Shown: positions 54,402-63,534 of the stretch, piece after piece
Layout: every line of letters starts with the position of its first letter
Position numbering within the stretch: position 1 is the stretch's first letter
Assembly (NCBI RefSeq): GCF_000711225.1
Contig: NZ_JOMG01000001.1
Coordinates: 186,001-250,000 of the forward strand
Length of the DNA stretch: 64,000 nt
Reading direction: 5' to 3'
From: Pelobacter seleniigenes DSM 18267
GTDB taxonomy: Bacteria > Desulfobacterota > Desulfuromonadia > Desulfuromonadales > Geopsychrobacteraceae
Program-made: the position numbers and the translations under genes
The notes under the pieces: model-generated
Databases searched by the model: none
Told to the model about the DNA's origin: nothing
What the model saw: only the letters and a program-made list of their open reading frames with translations

Positions 54402-55768
54402 TATCCCTCTTCCCGTTTCGCCTGGTTCTCGAAGCGGGTGAATTCACCGCGGAAGGTCAGATGAACAGTGCCGATGGGGCCGTTCCGCTGTTTGCCGATG
54501 ATGATTTCGGCATCTTTGTCATGCCCTTTATCACAGGTCTTCTCACGGCTTTTGCAGTCATCACAATAGACCGCGTCACGATAGACAAACATGATCACGT
54601 CGGCATCCTGCTCGATAGCACCGGATTCACGCAAGTCGGCCATCATCGGTCGCTTGTCGGTCCGGCTCTCCAAAGAGCGGTTCAACTGCGACAAGGCCAC
54701 CACCGGCAGGTCCAGTTCCTTGGCCAGGGCCTTCAGAGACCGCGAGATTTCCGAGATTTCCTGCTGCCGACTTTCCGGATTACTGCCACGCATCAACTGC
54801 AGGTAGTCGACGATGATCAGCCCCAGTCCGTGTTCAGCCTTCAGGCGCCGGGCCTTGGAGCGCAGTTCAAGGACGGTGATGGCCGGGGTATCATCAATAA
54901 AGATCTGCGCCTCGGTCAACTGCCCCGCAGCCATGGTCAATTTTGGCCAGTCCGACTCGCCGAGGTGGCCGGTCCGCAAGCGACCGGCATCCACCCTTGC
55001 GATGGAACAGAGCAGCCGCTGAACCAGCTGTTCCTTGCTCATCTCCAGGGAGAAGATCGCCGCGGTCACCGGCTTTTCTGAGTGGGTGGTGGCATTTTCC
55101 AGCAGGTTCAGGGCAAAGGCGGTCTTCCCCATGGAGGGGCGCCCGGCCAGAATGATCAGGTCACTCGGCTGCAAACCGGCGGTCATTTTATCCATATCGT
55201 GATAGCCGGTCGGCACCCCGGTCACCAGCTCCTTCCGCTCATAGAGCTTCTCGATCGACTTGAAGGTATCCTTGAGAATGTCGCGAACGGGGTAATAGGA
55301 TGGCCGAATACGGTTTTCGGAGATCTCAAAGATCGATTTCTCCGCATGGTCGAGAATTTCTTCCATATCGCCGCCCTCGTACCCCCGGGTGGCAATATCC
55401 GTGGAGACCTCGATTAACTTCCGTGCAACCGACTTTTCCTTGACCAGTTTGCAGTAGTAGGCGATGTTGGCCGCAGTAGGGACATAATCGACCAGGGTCG
55501 CCAGATAGGTACTGCCGCCGACATCGTCCAGTTCCCCCCGGTCCTTGAGGGCCGCGGTCAGGGTTACCAAGTCGGCGGGCTCATTTTTTTCCGAAAGAGC
55601 CAGTAGAGCCCCGAAAATTTTACGATGGCTTTCGCGATAAAAATCGCTGACAGTAAGAAACTCCAGCGCTCGACTCAGGGCTTCATTTTCAAGCAACACG
55701 CCGCCGAGCACGGACATTTCCGCTTCCAGGTTCTGCGGTGGCAAACGATGGGTATGATGTTCCGACAT
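54398..55768 (-). CDS. dnaB: replicative DNA helicase DnaB
   Basis: 456 residues. N-terminal DnaB domain (about 1-110; LPPQNLEAEMSVLGG) and RecA-like helicase domain with Walker A GRPSMGKTAFALN, Walker B LIIVDYLQLM and SQLNRSLESR. Near the C-terminus a Cys-bearing insert, YCDDCKSREKTCDKGH, precedes the conserved AEIIIGKQRNGPIGTV; it could bind a metal. The start at 55768 has AAGAGG upstream; a longer frame reaches 55786. The hexamer unwinds DNA at the fork and is loaded at oriC. Confidence 0.95.
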   Translation of the reverse strand: MSEHHTHRLPPQNLEAEMSVLGGVLLENEALSRALEFLTVSDFYRESHRKIFGALLALSEKNEPADLVTLTAALKDRGELDDVGGSTYLATLVDYVPTAANIAYYCKLVKEKSVARKLIEVSTDIATRGYEGGDMEEILDHAEKSIFEISENRIRPSYYPVRDILKDTFKSIEKLYERKELVTGVPTGYHDMDKMTAGLQPSDLIILAGRPSMGKTAFALNLLENATTHSEKPVTAAIFSLEMSKEQLVQRLLCSIARVDAGRLRTGHLGESDWPKLTMAAGQLTEAQIFIDDTPAITVLELRSKARRLKAEHGLGLIIVDYLQLMRGSNPESRQQEISEISRSLKALAKELDLPVVALSQLNRSLESRTDKRPMMADLRESGAIEQDADVIMFVYRDAVYCDDCKSREKTCDKGHDKDAEIIIGKQRNGPIGTVHLTFRGEFTRFENQAKREEGY

Positions 55769-56059
55769 AGACCTCTTTCCAATCAATCGTGGTGAGGGGA
55801 AAAGATAGCAGAGTTGCGCCGGTACGGAAACAAAAAGCCGCTGAAAAATACTTCATTAACTCGCAAACGGATACGCGCCTCACAGGCTCTTGTGGCACTT
55901 GCCCCTGGCCACCGAAAAGAAGGGTCCCCGACATTCAGCGTGGCAGAGAAAACAGTTGCATTCAAAAAAAAACCGTTTATACCTGTATCCTTTTGTTAAC
56001 ATTTCACAACAGCATGACCAATTCCAGCAAGCGCTGTTTTTGACAAGAGGCAGAAAATC
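55769..56059. other. divergent spacer between dnaB and the UPF0316 gene
   Basis: Promoter region for both genes; no other feature recognised. Confidence 0.4.
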
Positions 56060-56644
56060 ATGACTTTTTTGACCAATAACCCGTACTTCCCGCTGCTGAT
56101 ACTTCCGCTGCTGGTCTTTCTGGCGCGGATCATCGATGTCTCCATCGGCACCCTGAGGATTATATTCGTTTCCAAGGGGCTTAAAAACTTTGCTGCAATC
56201 CTGGGCTTTTTCGAGTCGTTGATCTGGTTGCTGGCCGTAACCCAGGTCATGCAGAACCTCAACTCCTGGCAGACCTATGTCGCCTTTGCGCTGGGTTTTG
56301 CAGCCGGAAACTACGTCGGAGTCGCGCTGGAAGAGAGAATTGCCATCGGCAATATGCTGATCCGGGTGATCACCCGCAAAGAGGCGGATGAGCTGGTCAA
56401 TGTTCTCTGGCAGGCCGGATACGGGGTCACCAGCGTCGACGCACTGGGTGAGTCAGGCCCGGTCAAGCTGATTTTCACCATCGCCAAGCGGAAAAATCTG
56501 GCTAAGATTCTCGCGATTATTAAAAAATATAACCCGAACGCATTCTACACCATCGAAGATATGCGCTTTGTGAATGAAACCTATCTGCCAGCGCTGACCA
56601 AACGCACCCTGTTCCCGCGTCTGGCCCTGGGCAAACGCAAATGA
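56060..56644 (+). CDS. UPF0316 membrane protein (DUF5698/DUF2179)
   Basis: 194 residues: three transmembrane helices (about 10-30, 42-60, 70-90) with LARIIDVSIGTLRIIFVSKG, then a cytoplasmic DUF2179 ferredoxin-like domain (about 105-175, KEADELVNVLWQAGYGVTSVDALGE). Its function is unknown; related domains bind nucleotides in some proteins. AGAGGCAG precedes ATG 56060. Confidence 0.85.
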   Translation: MTFLTNNPYFPLLILPLLVFLARIIDVSIGTLRIIFVSKGLKNFAAILGFFESLIWLLAVTQVMQNLNSWQTYVAFALGFAAGNYVGVALEERIAIGNMLIRVITRKEADELVNVLWQAGYGVTSVDALGESGPVKLIFTIAKRKNLAKILAIIKKYNPNAFYTIEDMRFVNETYLPALTKRTLFPRLALGKRK

Positions 56645-56710
56645 TCCTGACTCCGGCCGGGGGGCCGTGCCGGACTGAGCGGAGCTGAAGCTCCTGCCCC
56701 GAGAGGACTG

Positions 56711-57097
56711 ATGACCAAAGAAATTACCATTATTCTGTATCGCAGAAACTTTACCAGCGCTTGGCGCTACGCCATCTGCAGTGAGGAGCTGGCGGCTCTG
56801 GCCACCGAACTGGACGCGGAATTCAGGCTGGCCGGGGTCGGCGTCAGCTTTGCCGGAGAAGCGGAAACCGGCGTCGATGTGCGTGGCTACGGTGACCTGT
56901 TGAATGCCGTGCGCCTGCGCTCATCCGAACCGGGCAGCGGCACCCCATGCCTGGGGCACATCATCGGCGCCAGCACAGACTGTGAGCTGCTTGCCGACAT
57001 TCGCAAAGGCGTCAGCAGGTTGGCCTTTGCCCCGGAAACCATTCGGCCCGAAGACGCCCACCGCAAGGTTTGCCACAACTGTGGCTGCGGCTGCTGA
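56711..57097 (+). CDS. uncharacterised protein with C-terminal CHNCGCGC
   Basis: 128 residues, soluble, no signal peptide. The last eight residues, CHNCGCGC, hold four cysteines that could bind a metal or iron-sulfur centre; another Cys pair (C at about 79 and 91) lies in TPCLGHIIGASTDCELL. GAGAGG precedes the ATG. No family recognised. Confidence 0.6.
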   Translation: MTKEITIILYRRNFTSAWRYAICSEELAALATELDAEFRLAGVGVSFAGEAETGVDVRGYGDLLNAVRLRSSEPGSGTPCLGHIIGASTDCELLADIRKGVSRLAFAPETIRPEDAHRKVCHNCGCGC

Positions 57098-57120
57098 ACG
57101 GCAGGCCTGCGTCCACTTAG

Positions 57121-57260
57121 CAGGGTGTTGAAAAACGTTTTCGAGGCAGTAAGTACAAGGCAAAAATTGCCGAAGAAGCACAGTTTACATTCAGTAAATG
57201 AGCATTTTGAGGCTATTTTTAACGCAGTAATTGCAACGCAGATAGTTTTTCAACAGCCTG
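57121..57260. repeat. inverted-repeat element (CAGGGTGTTGAAAAA type)
   Basis: 140 bp with ends CAGGGTGTTGAAAAA and TTTTTCAACAGCCTG (14 of 15 bases paired) and an inner TTTACATTCAGTAAA stem. Similar build to the elements at 1701 and 4359 (paired ends plus central hairpin) but different sequence. Its right end abuts the stop codon of the GFA gene. Confidence 0.85.
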
Positions 57261-57680
57261 TTAGGCGTTCCCCTTTTCCGGCCGCTGGTCGAAGGAGGGA
57301 AGTGCCGTAATATCTTTGACCCAGGGCAGCATCGTTTCGCAGAAAACGTTGATGGTTGGTTGCACGGCTGTCGGGTCGCTCAAGGAGCCGAGCTGTAGCA
57401 GGCAACTGGCCGGGAATTTTTTATGCAGGACATAGACGGCCGAGCCGCAGTTGCGACAGAAATGTTTGCGGGCATTCTCGGTCATCTGATAGCTGCTGAG
57501 GATCTCTTTTCCGGCCGTGATCTCAAAAGCATCGCGGTCAACAATGACCACGGTCTGAAACGCCGCCCCGGATATTTTCTTGCAGGTATTGCAATGACAG
57601 TTGGCCACCGCCTTGACCGGCTGATTCAATTGATATTGCACCGCCCCGCACAGACATGCTCCTGTCATGGTCTCCGCCAT
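57261..57680 (-). CDS. GFA family protein (CENP-V/glutathione-dependent formaldehyde-activating fold)
   Basis: 139 residues with the zinc-binding cysteines of the family: GACLCGAV, CHCNTCKK and HFCRNCGSAVYV. Family members include S-hydroxymethylglutathione synthases, but most are of unknown role. GGGAGG precedes ATG 57680. The stop codon is adjacent to the repeat at 57121-57260, which may have trimmed or replaced the original end of the gene. Confidence 0.88.
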   Translation of the reverse strand: MAETMTGACLCGAVQYQLNQPVKAVANCHCNTCKKISGAAFQTVVIVDRDAFEITAGKEILSSYQMTENARKHFCRNCGSAVYVLHKKFPASCLLQLGSLSDPTAVQPTINVFCETMLPWVKDITALPSFDQRPEKGNA

Positions 57681-57835
57681 AGGTCCTCCCCGTCAATGTC
57701 ACTGGTAAGCGTTCACGATGGTTTATTTTAGCAGAGTGGAGCGTTTTTTTCTGTTCCCCCGAGCAGGGGCAAACCGTAGGGTCGTCGCCTTGCACAAGAG
57801 CACGACATGAGGAGAATAAAGAAGAGAGAAGAAGT

Positions 57836-57875
57836 GCCGGGTCCGGCGGGAAGTTTCCTCCCCGCCGAACCCGGC
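57836..57875 (-). terminator. long hairpin after the lactate oxidation operon
   Basis: GCCGGGTCCGGCGGG (57836-57850) pairs with CCCGCCGAACCCGGC (57861-57875) with one mismatch. The minus strand continues with pyrimidine-rich ACTTCTTCTCTC rather than a pure T tract. Confidence 0.6.
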
Positions 57876-57921
57876 CGATGGTTATTGCCAGATGAAGGCT
57901 CAGCAGGCCGGTTGCCGGCAG

Positions 57922-59217
57922 CTAAGCTTTTTTCCGGGCCTTTTGCGCCCGTTTAATGGAGCGCTCGTAAATCTCCACCACCGGGTGGGTGGTCTGCAGC
58001 CGATTGCCTTCGGTCAGGTTGGCGTCGGTCAGGTTCATCGCACAGCCGGGGCAGGCGGTGAACAGGTTGGCGAAGCCGCGCTGCTTGATTTCCTCGGCCT
58101 TCAACTTGCCTATCTGCTTGGTGTGGGCATAATTCTTCATGGAGAAAGTCCCGCCGAACCCGCAGCAGCTCTGGTTTTTCAGCTCCTGAAAATCGGTGTC
58201 AAAGTTGGCCCGGATGAAGTCACGCAGGACCCCTTCTTTCCCAGTTTTGTAATGACAGGGGACATGCAGGGAAGAACCGCCGACCAATGGTATTTTTTCC
58301 GGCAATTTGACTTTCAACACCTCGGCCAGATAGAGCACGACATCCATGACCTTTTTACCGCCGGAACGGCCGGTTTCCTGCTCACCCATGGTGCCCAGTC
58401 CGTATTCACAGGTCGGGCAACACATCAACACGGTGTCGGCATCGCTGATCGAATCGAAGTAATCGAAATTGCTGTTGACCTGATCGCGATAGATGCCCAT
58501 TTCGCCCATGGTTGCCGAAGGGATCCCGCAGCATTTGTTGGTCTCCGGAACATAAACCGACACCCCGTAATGGAGCAGGGTTTCAACGATGGCCACACCC
58601 CAGTGCACGTAAATCAGCGTGGTTGCACAGCCGGGGTAGAAGATGACCCGGTGTTTTTCATTTTCCGCCTGATTGAAGCCGCCGTAGAGGCTGGTCAGGG
58701 CCTTGCTCGGCATGTCCACCACATGCCGCTTGGTCATATCGCCGATAAACGGGCTGTAGAGGCCGTAGGGCTTGAAGACTCCGTTATCAACCTTGCGGGT
58801 TCCCAGACGCAGACCGATATGAAAAAGCGGACTCATGGCCGCCAGGAACTGGGGCTTGCCCATGGCTATCTTCAGGGCCAATTTCTGCCACGCCGGCATC
58901 TTCTTCACCTGCCGCAGAATTCCCTTGGCCTTCAGGAAGATCTGATCGGTGGCCACCCCGGAAGGGCAGTTCTTTTTACAGCGTCCGCAGAGCAGACAAT
59001 AATCGATATATTTGAAGATTTCCTCGGCTTTATCGAGCTTCCCTTCGTAGAGAGCCTCAATGAGATACATCTTGCCGCGGGCAACCGCAGATTCCTGCCA
59101 GTCCTTCTTGTACAGCGGACAGACCGACTGACAGGTTCCGCAGCGACTGCACTGGATCAGCAGGTCCTCCAGTTCCTTCAGCTCTTCGACACATTTTGCT
59201 ACCGCATCACGATTCAT
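57922..59217 (-). CDS. iron-sulfur subunit of glycolate/D-lactate oxidase (GlcF-like)
   Basis: 431 residues. Two 4Fe-4S sites (CSRCGTCQSVCP and CLLCGRCKKNCP) and two CCG domains (KCCGIPSATMG..CCPTCEYG; SCCGFGGTF..CPGCAMN). It accepts electrons from the FAD subunit encoded 12 bp upstream and passes them to a quinone or similar carrier. The opposite-strand lactate permease suggests lactate as substrate. Confidence 0.88.
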   Translation of the reverse strand: MNRDAVAKCVEELKELEDLLIQCSRCGTCQSVCPLYKKDWQESAVARGKMYLIEALYEGKLDKAEEIFKYIDYCLLCGRCKKNCPSGVATDQIFLKAKGILRQVKKMPAWQKLALKIAMGKPQFLAAMSPLFHIGLRLGTRKVDNGVFKPYGLYSPFIGDMTKRHVVDMPSKALTSLYGGFNQAENEKHRVIFYPGCATTLIYVHWGVAIVETLLHYGVSVYVPETNKCCGIPSATMGEMGIYRDQVNSNFDYFDSISDADTVLMCCPTCEYGLGTMGEQETGRSGGKKVMDVVLYLAEVLKVKLPEKIPLVGGSSLHVPCHYKTGKEGVLRDFIRANFDTDFQELKNQSCCGFGGTFSMKNYAHTKQIGKLKAEEIKQRGFANLFTACPGCAMNLTDANLTEGNRLQTTHPVVEIYERSIKRAQKARKKA

Positions 59218-59229
59218 GGCTCGATCCCC

Positions 59230-60606
59230 TTAAATGGACTGCTTGTGCGGATTCAACAAATTCTTCGGGTCGACCCCACGCTTGATGGACTTCATGTAAT
59301 TGATGGTCCCTTCACCGACTTCATCAACCATGAAACGCTGCTTGGCCAGACCGATGCCGTGCTCGCCGGAACAGGTGCCGTCCAGGCGAAGCGCCGCGGC
59401 AAACATATCGGCAACCGCGGCATGAACCCGCTGCATCTCTTCAGCATCGCGCTTGTCACACAGAATGGTCGGATGCAGATTGCCGTCCCCGGCGTGACCG
59501 AAGGTGCCGATATCGAGCTTGTACTTGTTCTTGATCTCATCCAAGGCCATGAGAAAGTCGGGGATCTTGGTCCGTGGCACCGTGGTGTCTTCCAGCACCA
59601 GGGTCGGGCGCAAGCGGGCCAATGACGACAAGGCTTTACGCCGCCCTTCCCAAAGCGCTTCCCGCTCCTCAGCGGTGGCGGCAATTTTGATCTCGCCGTT
59701 ATTCGCCGCGCAGACTTTCTGCACGATGGCATACTCTTCCTCGACCACGGCGGGATGGCCATCGACTTCGATCAGCAGCAACGCCGCAGCATCCGTCGGC
59801 AACGGTACGCCGGTAGCTTCATGGACGGTGCGAATGGTGAAATTGTCCATCAGTTCCATGGTCGCAGGAAGCACATGGCCACGAATGATTCCGGACACCG
59901 TATTGCCGGCATCAATGATGTCCTTAAAAGAGACCAGCATCGCTTTGTGGGCCTTGGTCGGCGGCACCAGCTTGAGGATACACTCGGTCATTACCCCCAG
60001 TTGGCCTTCGGATTGTGACATCAGCCCGGTCAGGTTGAACCCGGTACAGAGTTTGACCGTCTTCCCCCCGGCCTTGACGATGTTCCCGGCCATGTCGCAA
60101 AAGGTCACGCCCATCACATAATCTTTGGTAACCCCGTATTTAAGCCCGCGCAGGCCGCCGGCATTTTCAGCCACATTGCCGCCGATGGTGGACATTTTCT
60201 GCGAGCCCGGATCGGGCGGATAAAATAACCCGGCTTCCTGTACTGCGGTTGCAAAATCCAGGGTAATCACCCCCGGCTGCACCACCGCATACATGTCATC
60301 GGTATTAATTTCGAGGATCTTATTCATTTTGGTCATCAGCAGCACACAGCCGCCGGCGACGGGGATGGTTGAACCGGCCAGGTTGGTGCCGGAACCGCGG
60401 GTAATCAGGGGAATATCATAATCGCTACAGAGCCGACAGATAGCGGCAACCTCGTCCGTGCTTTCCGGACGCACGACAACATCAGGTAGGGCCGGATTTT
60501 CCACCGAAGAATCAAAACTGTACAGCACCAGGTCGGTCGGCTGATCCCAATAATCCTCCTCGCCGACAATTCCTTTGAACTTTGCCAACACATCTTTCGC
60601 AATCAT
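59230..60606 (-). CDS. FAD-linked oxidase, D-lactate/glycolate dehydrogenase (GlcD-like)
   Basis: 458 residues. FAD_binding_4 domain with TRGSGTNLAGSTIPVAGG and IGGNVAENAGGLRGLKYGVT, and a C-terminal FAD-oxidase domain with GTFGHAGDGNLHPTI and GTCSGEHGIGLAKQRF. It oxidises a 2-hydroxy acid. The start at 60606 has AAGGGG upstream; a frame extends to 60648. First gene of the two-gene operon, divergent from lctP with GntR-type operators between. Confidence 0.88.
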   Translation of the reverse strand: MIAKDVLAKFKGIVGEEDYWDQPTDLVLYSFDSSVENPALPDVVVRPESTDEVAAICRLCSDYDIPLITRGSGTNLAGSTIPVAGGCVLLMTKMNKILEINTDDMYAVVQPGVITLDFATAVQEAGLFYPPDPGSQKMSTIGGNVAENAGGLRGLKYGVTKDYVMGVTFCDMAGNIVKAGGKTVKLCTGFNLTGLMSQSEGQLGVMTECILKLVPPTKAHKAMLVSFKDIIDAGNTVSGIIRGHVLPATMELMDNFTIRTVHEATGVPLPTDAAALLLIEVDGHPAVVEEEYAIVQKVCAANNGEIKIAATAEEREALWEGRRKALSSLARLRPTLVLEDTTVPRTKIPDFLMALDEIKNKYKLDIGTFGHAGDGNLHPTILCDKRDAEEMQRVHAAVADMFAAALRLDGTCSGEHGIGLAKQRFMVDEVGEGTINYMKSIKRGVDPKNLLNPHKQSI

Positions 60607-61057
60607 CCCAAACCCCTTTCTGTCGATAACTCTATCGTATTTATGCAAATAATTTTGCGTGAATGGCGAGTAGAAACCGAAGATGAAACCTGTTTGACGG
60701 CCTTATGTTTAGTGCTGTGCCCGCTCTGACCACAGCGTGATTGTGGTGGACATCCTTTACTTATGGTGTTCCGATTACCCTGCAAGACCGGGCTCGGCTA
60801 GCAACCGCTAACAACAAAAATTTACAGCGGTCCCGCTAAAATCGGCCGCGCCGCTCTGGATCCTGAATCAATGTCGTCACTGCAGCTATAGCAACCGCTA
60901 ACTTTTGCTCTCACTTCACTCGCTAACCCCGTCAATCCGAAATAGTGAATCGAACATTGTTAGGCCCTAGCGTTTCCGGCCTTCGTCAGCACAAACGCTA
61001 TTCGCGACAGCAAGGCAAGATCTCAAATAAACACCCAAAAAACCATGGTGTTGTTTT
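60607..61057. other. spacer with short direct repeats
   Basis: TAGCAACCGCTAAC occurs twice, near 60798 and 60889. No gene recognised. Confidence 0.35.
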
Positions 61058-61072
61058 ATTGGTCTGACCATT
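61058..61072. promoter_or_regulatory. GntR/FCD-type operator 1 (LldR/PdhR-like)
   Basis: ATTGGTCTGACCATT contains the perfect palindrome TGGTC-T-GACCA and fits the ATTGGTnnnACCAAT consensus of PdhR/LldR-type regulators. It lies about 450 bp before the glcD-like start, in an A+T-rich divergent region. Confidence 0.55.
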
Positions 61073-61273
61073 ATGCTGGGCTATAAAATATGATTTTATC
61101 CAGGAAATTGTCAAGCTTTTATGATTTATTAAATAAATCAGCTATTTACAATAAAAAAAATGGTCAATCCATTTTCTACTAGCAATAAAATTCGCTTTCG
61201 TGTAAAAAATTCCCAGCTCAGTAATGGTATTTTATTTTACCAATGCGATAAGGTATTTTGTTTTTCAAGTATG
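61073..61273. other. A+T-rich divergent promoter region
   Basis: Lies between the two GntR-type operators; several possible promoter boxes, none decisive. A plus-strand frame (61224-61481) runs through the second operator and resembles nothing known. Confidence 0.3.
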
Positions 61274-61289
61274 GCAGGTCAGACCAATT
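61274..61289. promoter_or_regulatory. GntR/FCD-type operator 2
   Basis: GCAGGTCAGACCAATT, with GGTC-A-GACC as the palindromic core, repeats the motif at 61058-61072 with one weaker half. It is 520 bp upstream of lctP. Confidence 0.45.
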
Positions 61290-61810
61290 TTTCATGATTT
61301 AAAAGGGCTTTTGGTCACCAGGGCTGGAGTGAACAATATTTGGGAAGCCTCGCGAATGGGGTTGGAATCAGGCATCGGCAAAGTGCTGTTTGAAAGATTT
61401 TCCCCTCTTCCTCATTTTCACGACACCAAGACACCTGCGGTAACTTCAGGGTTGAGTGAAAACATCTGTCTAGCAACGTAAGAGGTCACAAATTTCGCCA
61501 AACAAATTCATTCAGATCGTCCAGCTGATAGATAAGTTATGAAGGCTGTCTGCTTGGTCATGCCTTTCCCAGGGAGCACAACAGTGAAGCGGATGGCTGT
61601 TGTGGCCAGACACACCAGAGCAGGTTCAGGCGGCAACAGAGGAATTCTTTCCGATATTTCGGAAGAATGAATTAGGAATTAATGTAATTCAGGGCTTAGC
61701 ACGAGCTTTGAATTCTTTTAAGTAACCGTTCTTGTTTTCAGTTTCTATAACCGTTTTCGTTGGTCGAATACGGTCGGAGGAAACCTTTTTTACCTTGAAG
61801 GAGCTACTTA
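61290..61810. other. long leader/spacer before lctP
   Basis: No supported gene; possibly the remnant of a lost regulator gene, but nothing recognisable remains. Confidence 0.3.
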
Positions 61811-63409
61811 ATGGCAACCGCGATTTCCCTGTTCCCGATTATTTTGCTAATCTGGCTGATGACAAAAAAAAGCAGTATGCCTTCGTTTCAGGCTCTCCCC
61901 CTGGTCGCCCTGATCCTGTACGTTGTCAAACTGGTTTATTTTGACATTGACGCCAACCTCGTCAACGCGACAGTGGTCAACGGTCTGTTGACGGCCTGGG
62001 TGCCGATTTCCATCGTGTTCGGCGCCATCTTCCTGTTCAAAACCATGGAATATACCGGGGCAATGGACACCATCCGAACCTGGCTTAACGGTATCACCAC
62101 CAACCAGGTTGCCCAGGCCATGATCATCGGCTGGGCCTTTGCTTTTCTCATTGAAGGTGCTTCCGGATTCGGCACCCCCGCTGCCATTGCCGCACCGATC
62201 CTGGTCGGCCTCGGCTTTAAACCGGTCCGGGTCGCGATCCTCTGCCTGATCATGAACTCGGTTCCGGTCCACTTTGGAGCGGTCGGCACTCCCGGCTGGT
62301 TCGGCCTCGGTAAAGGCGCCAACCTGACTGACCCGGAATTGTTGGCCGTCGGTCAGCAGGCCGCCCTGATTCACGGGGTCGCAGCATTAATTATTCCGGT
62401 GATCGCCCTGACCTTCGCTCTGAACTGGAAAATGGTGAAACGCAACCTCGGCTTTGTCTACCTGAGTATTTTCGCAACGATCATCCCCTACTATGCCTCA
62501 GCTCAGGTCAACTATGAGTTTCCGTCGGTTGTTGCTGGCGCAATCGGCACCGTTGCCTCGATCTTCTTTGCCGTCAAAGGTTACGGTCTGTGCAAGGAAG
62601 ATGGAGTCGGCGCACCGCATAGTGCCATCTCCTTCGGCAAAATCTTCAAGGCCTCTTTCCCGCTTTGGGGAACGGTCGCCATGCTCCTTATCACCCGGAT
62701 CAAACCCATCGGTATCAATGCCCTGCTGAAAAGCAACGCACCGATGTTCCACGCCGGCCTTGGTTCCTTCGGGGATCTGGATGTCAGCCGGGCCCTGGTG
62801 ATTAATGTCAGCGGGATCTTCGGGACCGGGGTCAACTTTTCGTTCGCCAGTCTGTACATTCCCTTCCTGATCCCGTTTATCTTCATTTCGCTGGTGGCCT
62901 TCTGTGTCTTCCAGGCAAAAGGCGAGGTGATTCAGCGGGTCTCTTCCGAGTCCATCAGCCAGATGAGAAACCCCACCCTGGCCTTGCTCGGAGCGCTGGT
63001 TTTTGTCAAGCTGCTGATGCTCGGAACTCCTGAAGTCAAAGCCAACACCATCATTATCGGAACCGCCTTCGCAGACGTTTTCGGTGGGGCATGGTCGTTC
63101 CTGGCCGCTTACCTTGGGGCGCTGGGTGCATTTTTCTCCGGCTCCAATACGGTTTCCAACCTGACCTTCGGCGGCATTCAGGCCTCCATTGCCAACCAGC
63201 TGGGGCTCAATAAGATTACCGTTCTGGCCATGCAGTCGGTCGGCGGCGGCATGGGCAATATGACCTGTATTCACAATATCGTCGCAGTTTGCTCGGTGTT
63301 GGGTTTAAAGAACTCGGAAGGTTATATCCTCAAGCGGACGGCCATCCCCATGGTGATCTACGGGGTAATCGCCGGCGCCGTCGGTTATATCCTGTTATCC
63401 TTGGGCTAA
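61811..63409 (+). CDS. lctP: L-lactate permease (LctP family)
   Basis: 532 residues with about twelve transmembrane helices. AFLIEGASGFGTPAAIAAPILVGLGF and FFSGSNTVSNLTFGGIQ are the family signatures, and VGGGMGNMTCIHNIVAVCS lies near the end. It imports lactate or glycolate with protons. ATG 61811 follows GAAGGAG. Divergent from the glcD/glcF-type genes, which would oxidise the imported acid. Confidence 0.92.
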   Translation: MATAISLFPIILLIWLMTKKSSMPSFQALPLVALILYVVKLVYFDIDANLVNATVVNGLLTAWVPISIVFGAIFLFKTMEYTGAMDTIRTWLNGITTNQVAQAMIIGWAFAFLIEGASGFGTPAAIAAPILVGLGFKPVRVAILCLIMNSVPVHFGAVGTPGWFGLGKGANLTDPELLAVGQQAALIHGVAALIIPVIALTFALNWKMVKRNLGFVYLSIFATIIPYYASAQVNYEFPSVVAGAIGTVASIFFAVKGYGLCKEDGVGAPHSAISFGKIFKASFPLWGTVAMLLITRIKPIGINALLKSNAPMFHAGLGSFGDLDVSRALVINVSGIFGTGVNFSFASLYIPFLIPFIFISLVAFCVFQAKGEVIQRVSSESISQMRNPTLALLGALVFVKLLMLGTPEVKANTIIIGTAFADVFGGAWSFLAAYLGALGAFFSGSNTVSNLTFGGIQASIANQLGLNKITVLAMQSVGGGMGNMTCIHNIVAVCSVLGLKNSEGYILKRTAIPMVIYGVIAGAVGYILLSLG

Positions 63410-63457
63410 TCGATTTCTAAACCGGCCGGGCTCTCTCTGCCCGGGCCACAACAACAA

Positions 63458-63493
63458 AAAAGCAGAGCCATCCCCGAGGGTGGCTCTGCTTTT
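63458..63493. terminator. bidirectional terminator between lctP and hisI
   Basis: AAAAGCAGAGCCA (63458-63470) pairs perfectly with TGGCTCTGCTTTT (63481-63493), with A and T tracts on the two sides, so it works for both convergent genes. Confidence 0.9.
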
Positions 63494-63534
63494 TCAGTTA
63501 TGTCACTGCAAGTCTTGGTGTAACAAACAGATAG

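Noticed and set aside
57892-59625. 577-codon plus-strand frame opposite the GlcF/GlcD genes
   Set aside because: The minus strand encodes clear Fe-S and FAD enzyme motifs; the plus-strand frame has none and spans two genes.
60880-60966. Integron attC-like ends (CGCTAAC ... GTTAGGC)
   Set aside because: The core bases are only partly right (first position not a purine) and no L-box pairing was found; no integrase in the window.
61224-61481. 85-codon frame in the lactate divergent region
   Set aside because: It runs through an operator-like palindrome, has no ribosome-binding site and resembles no family.
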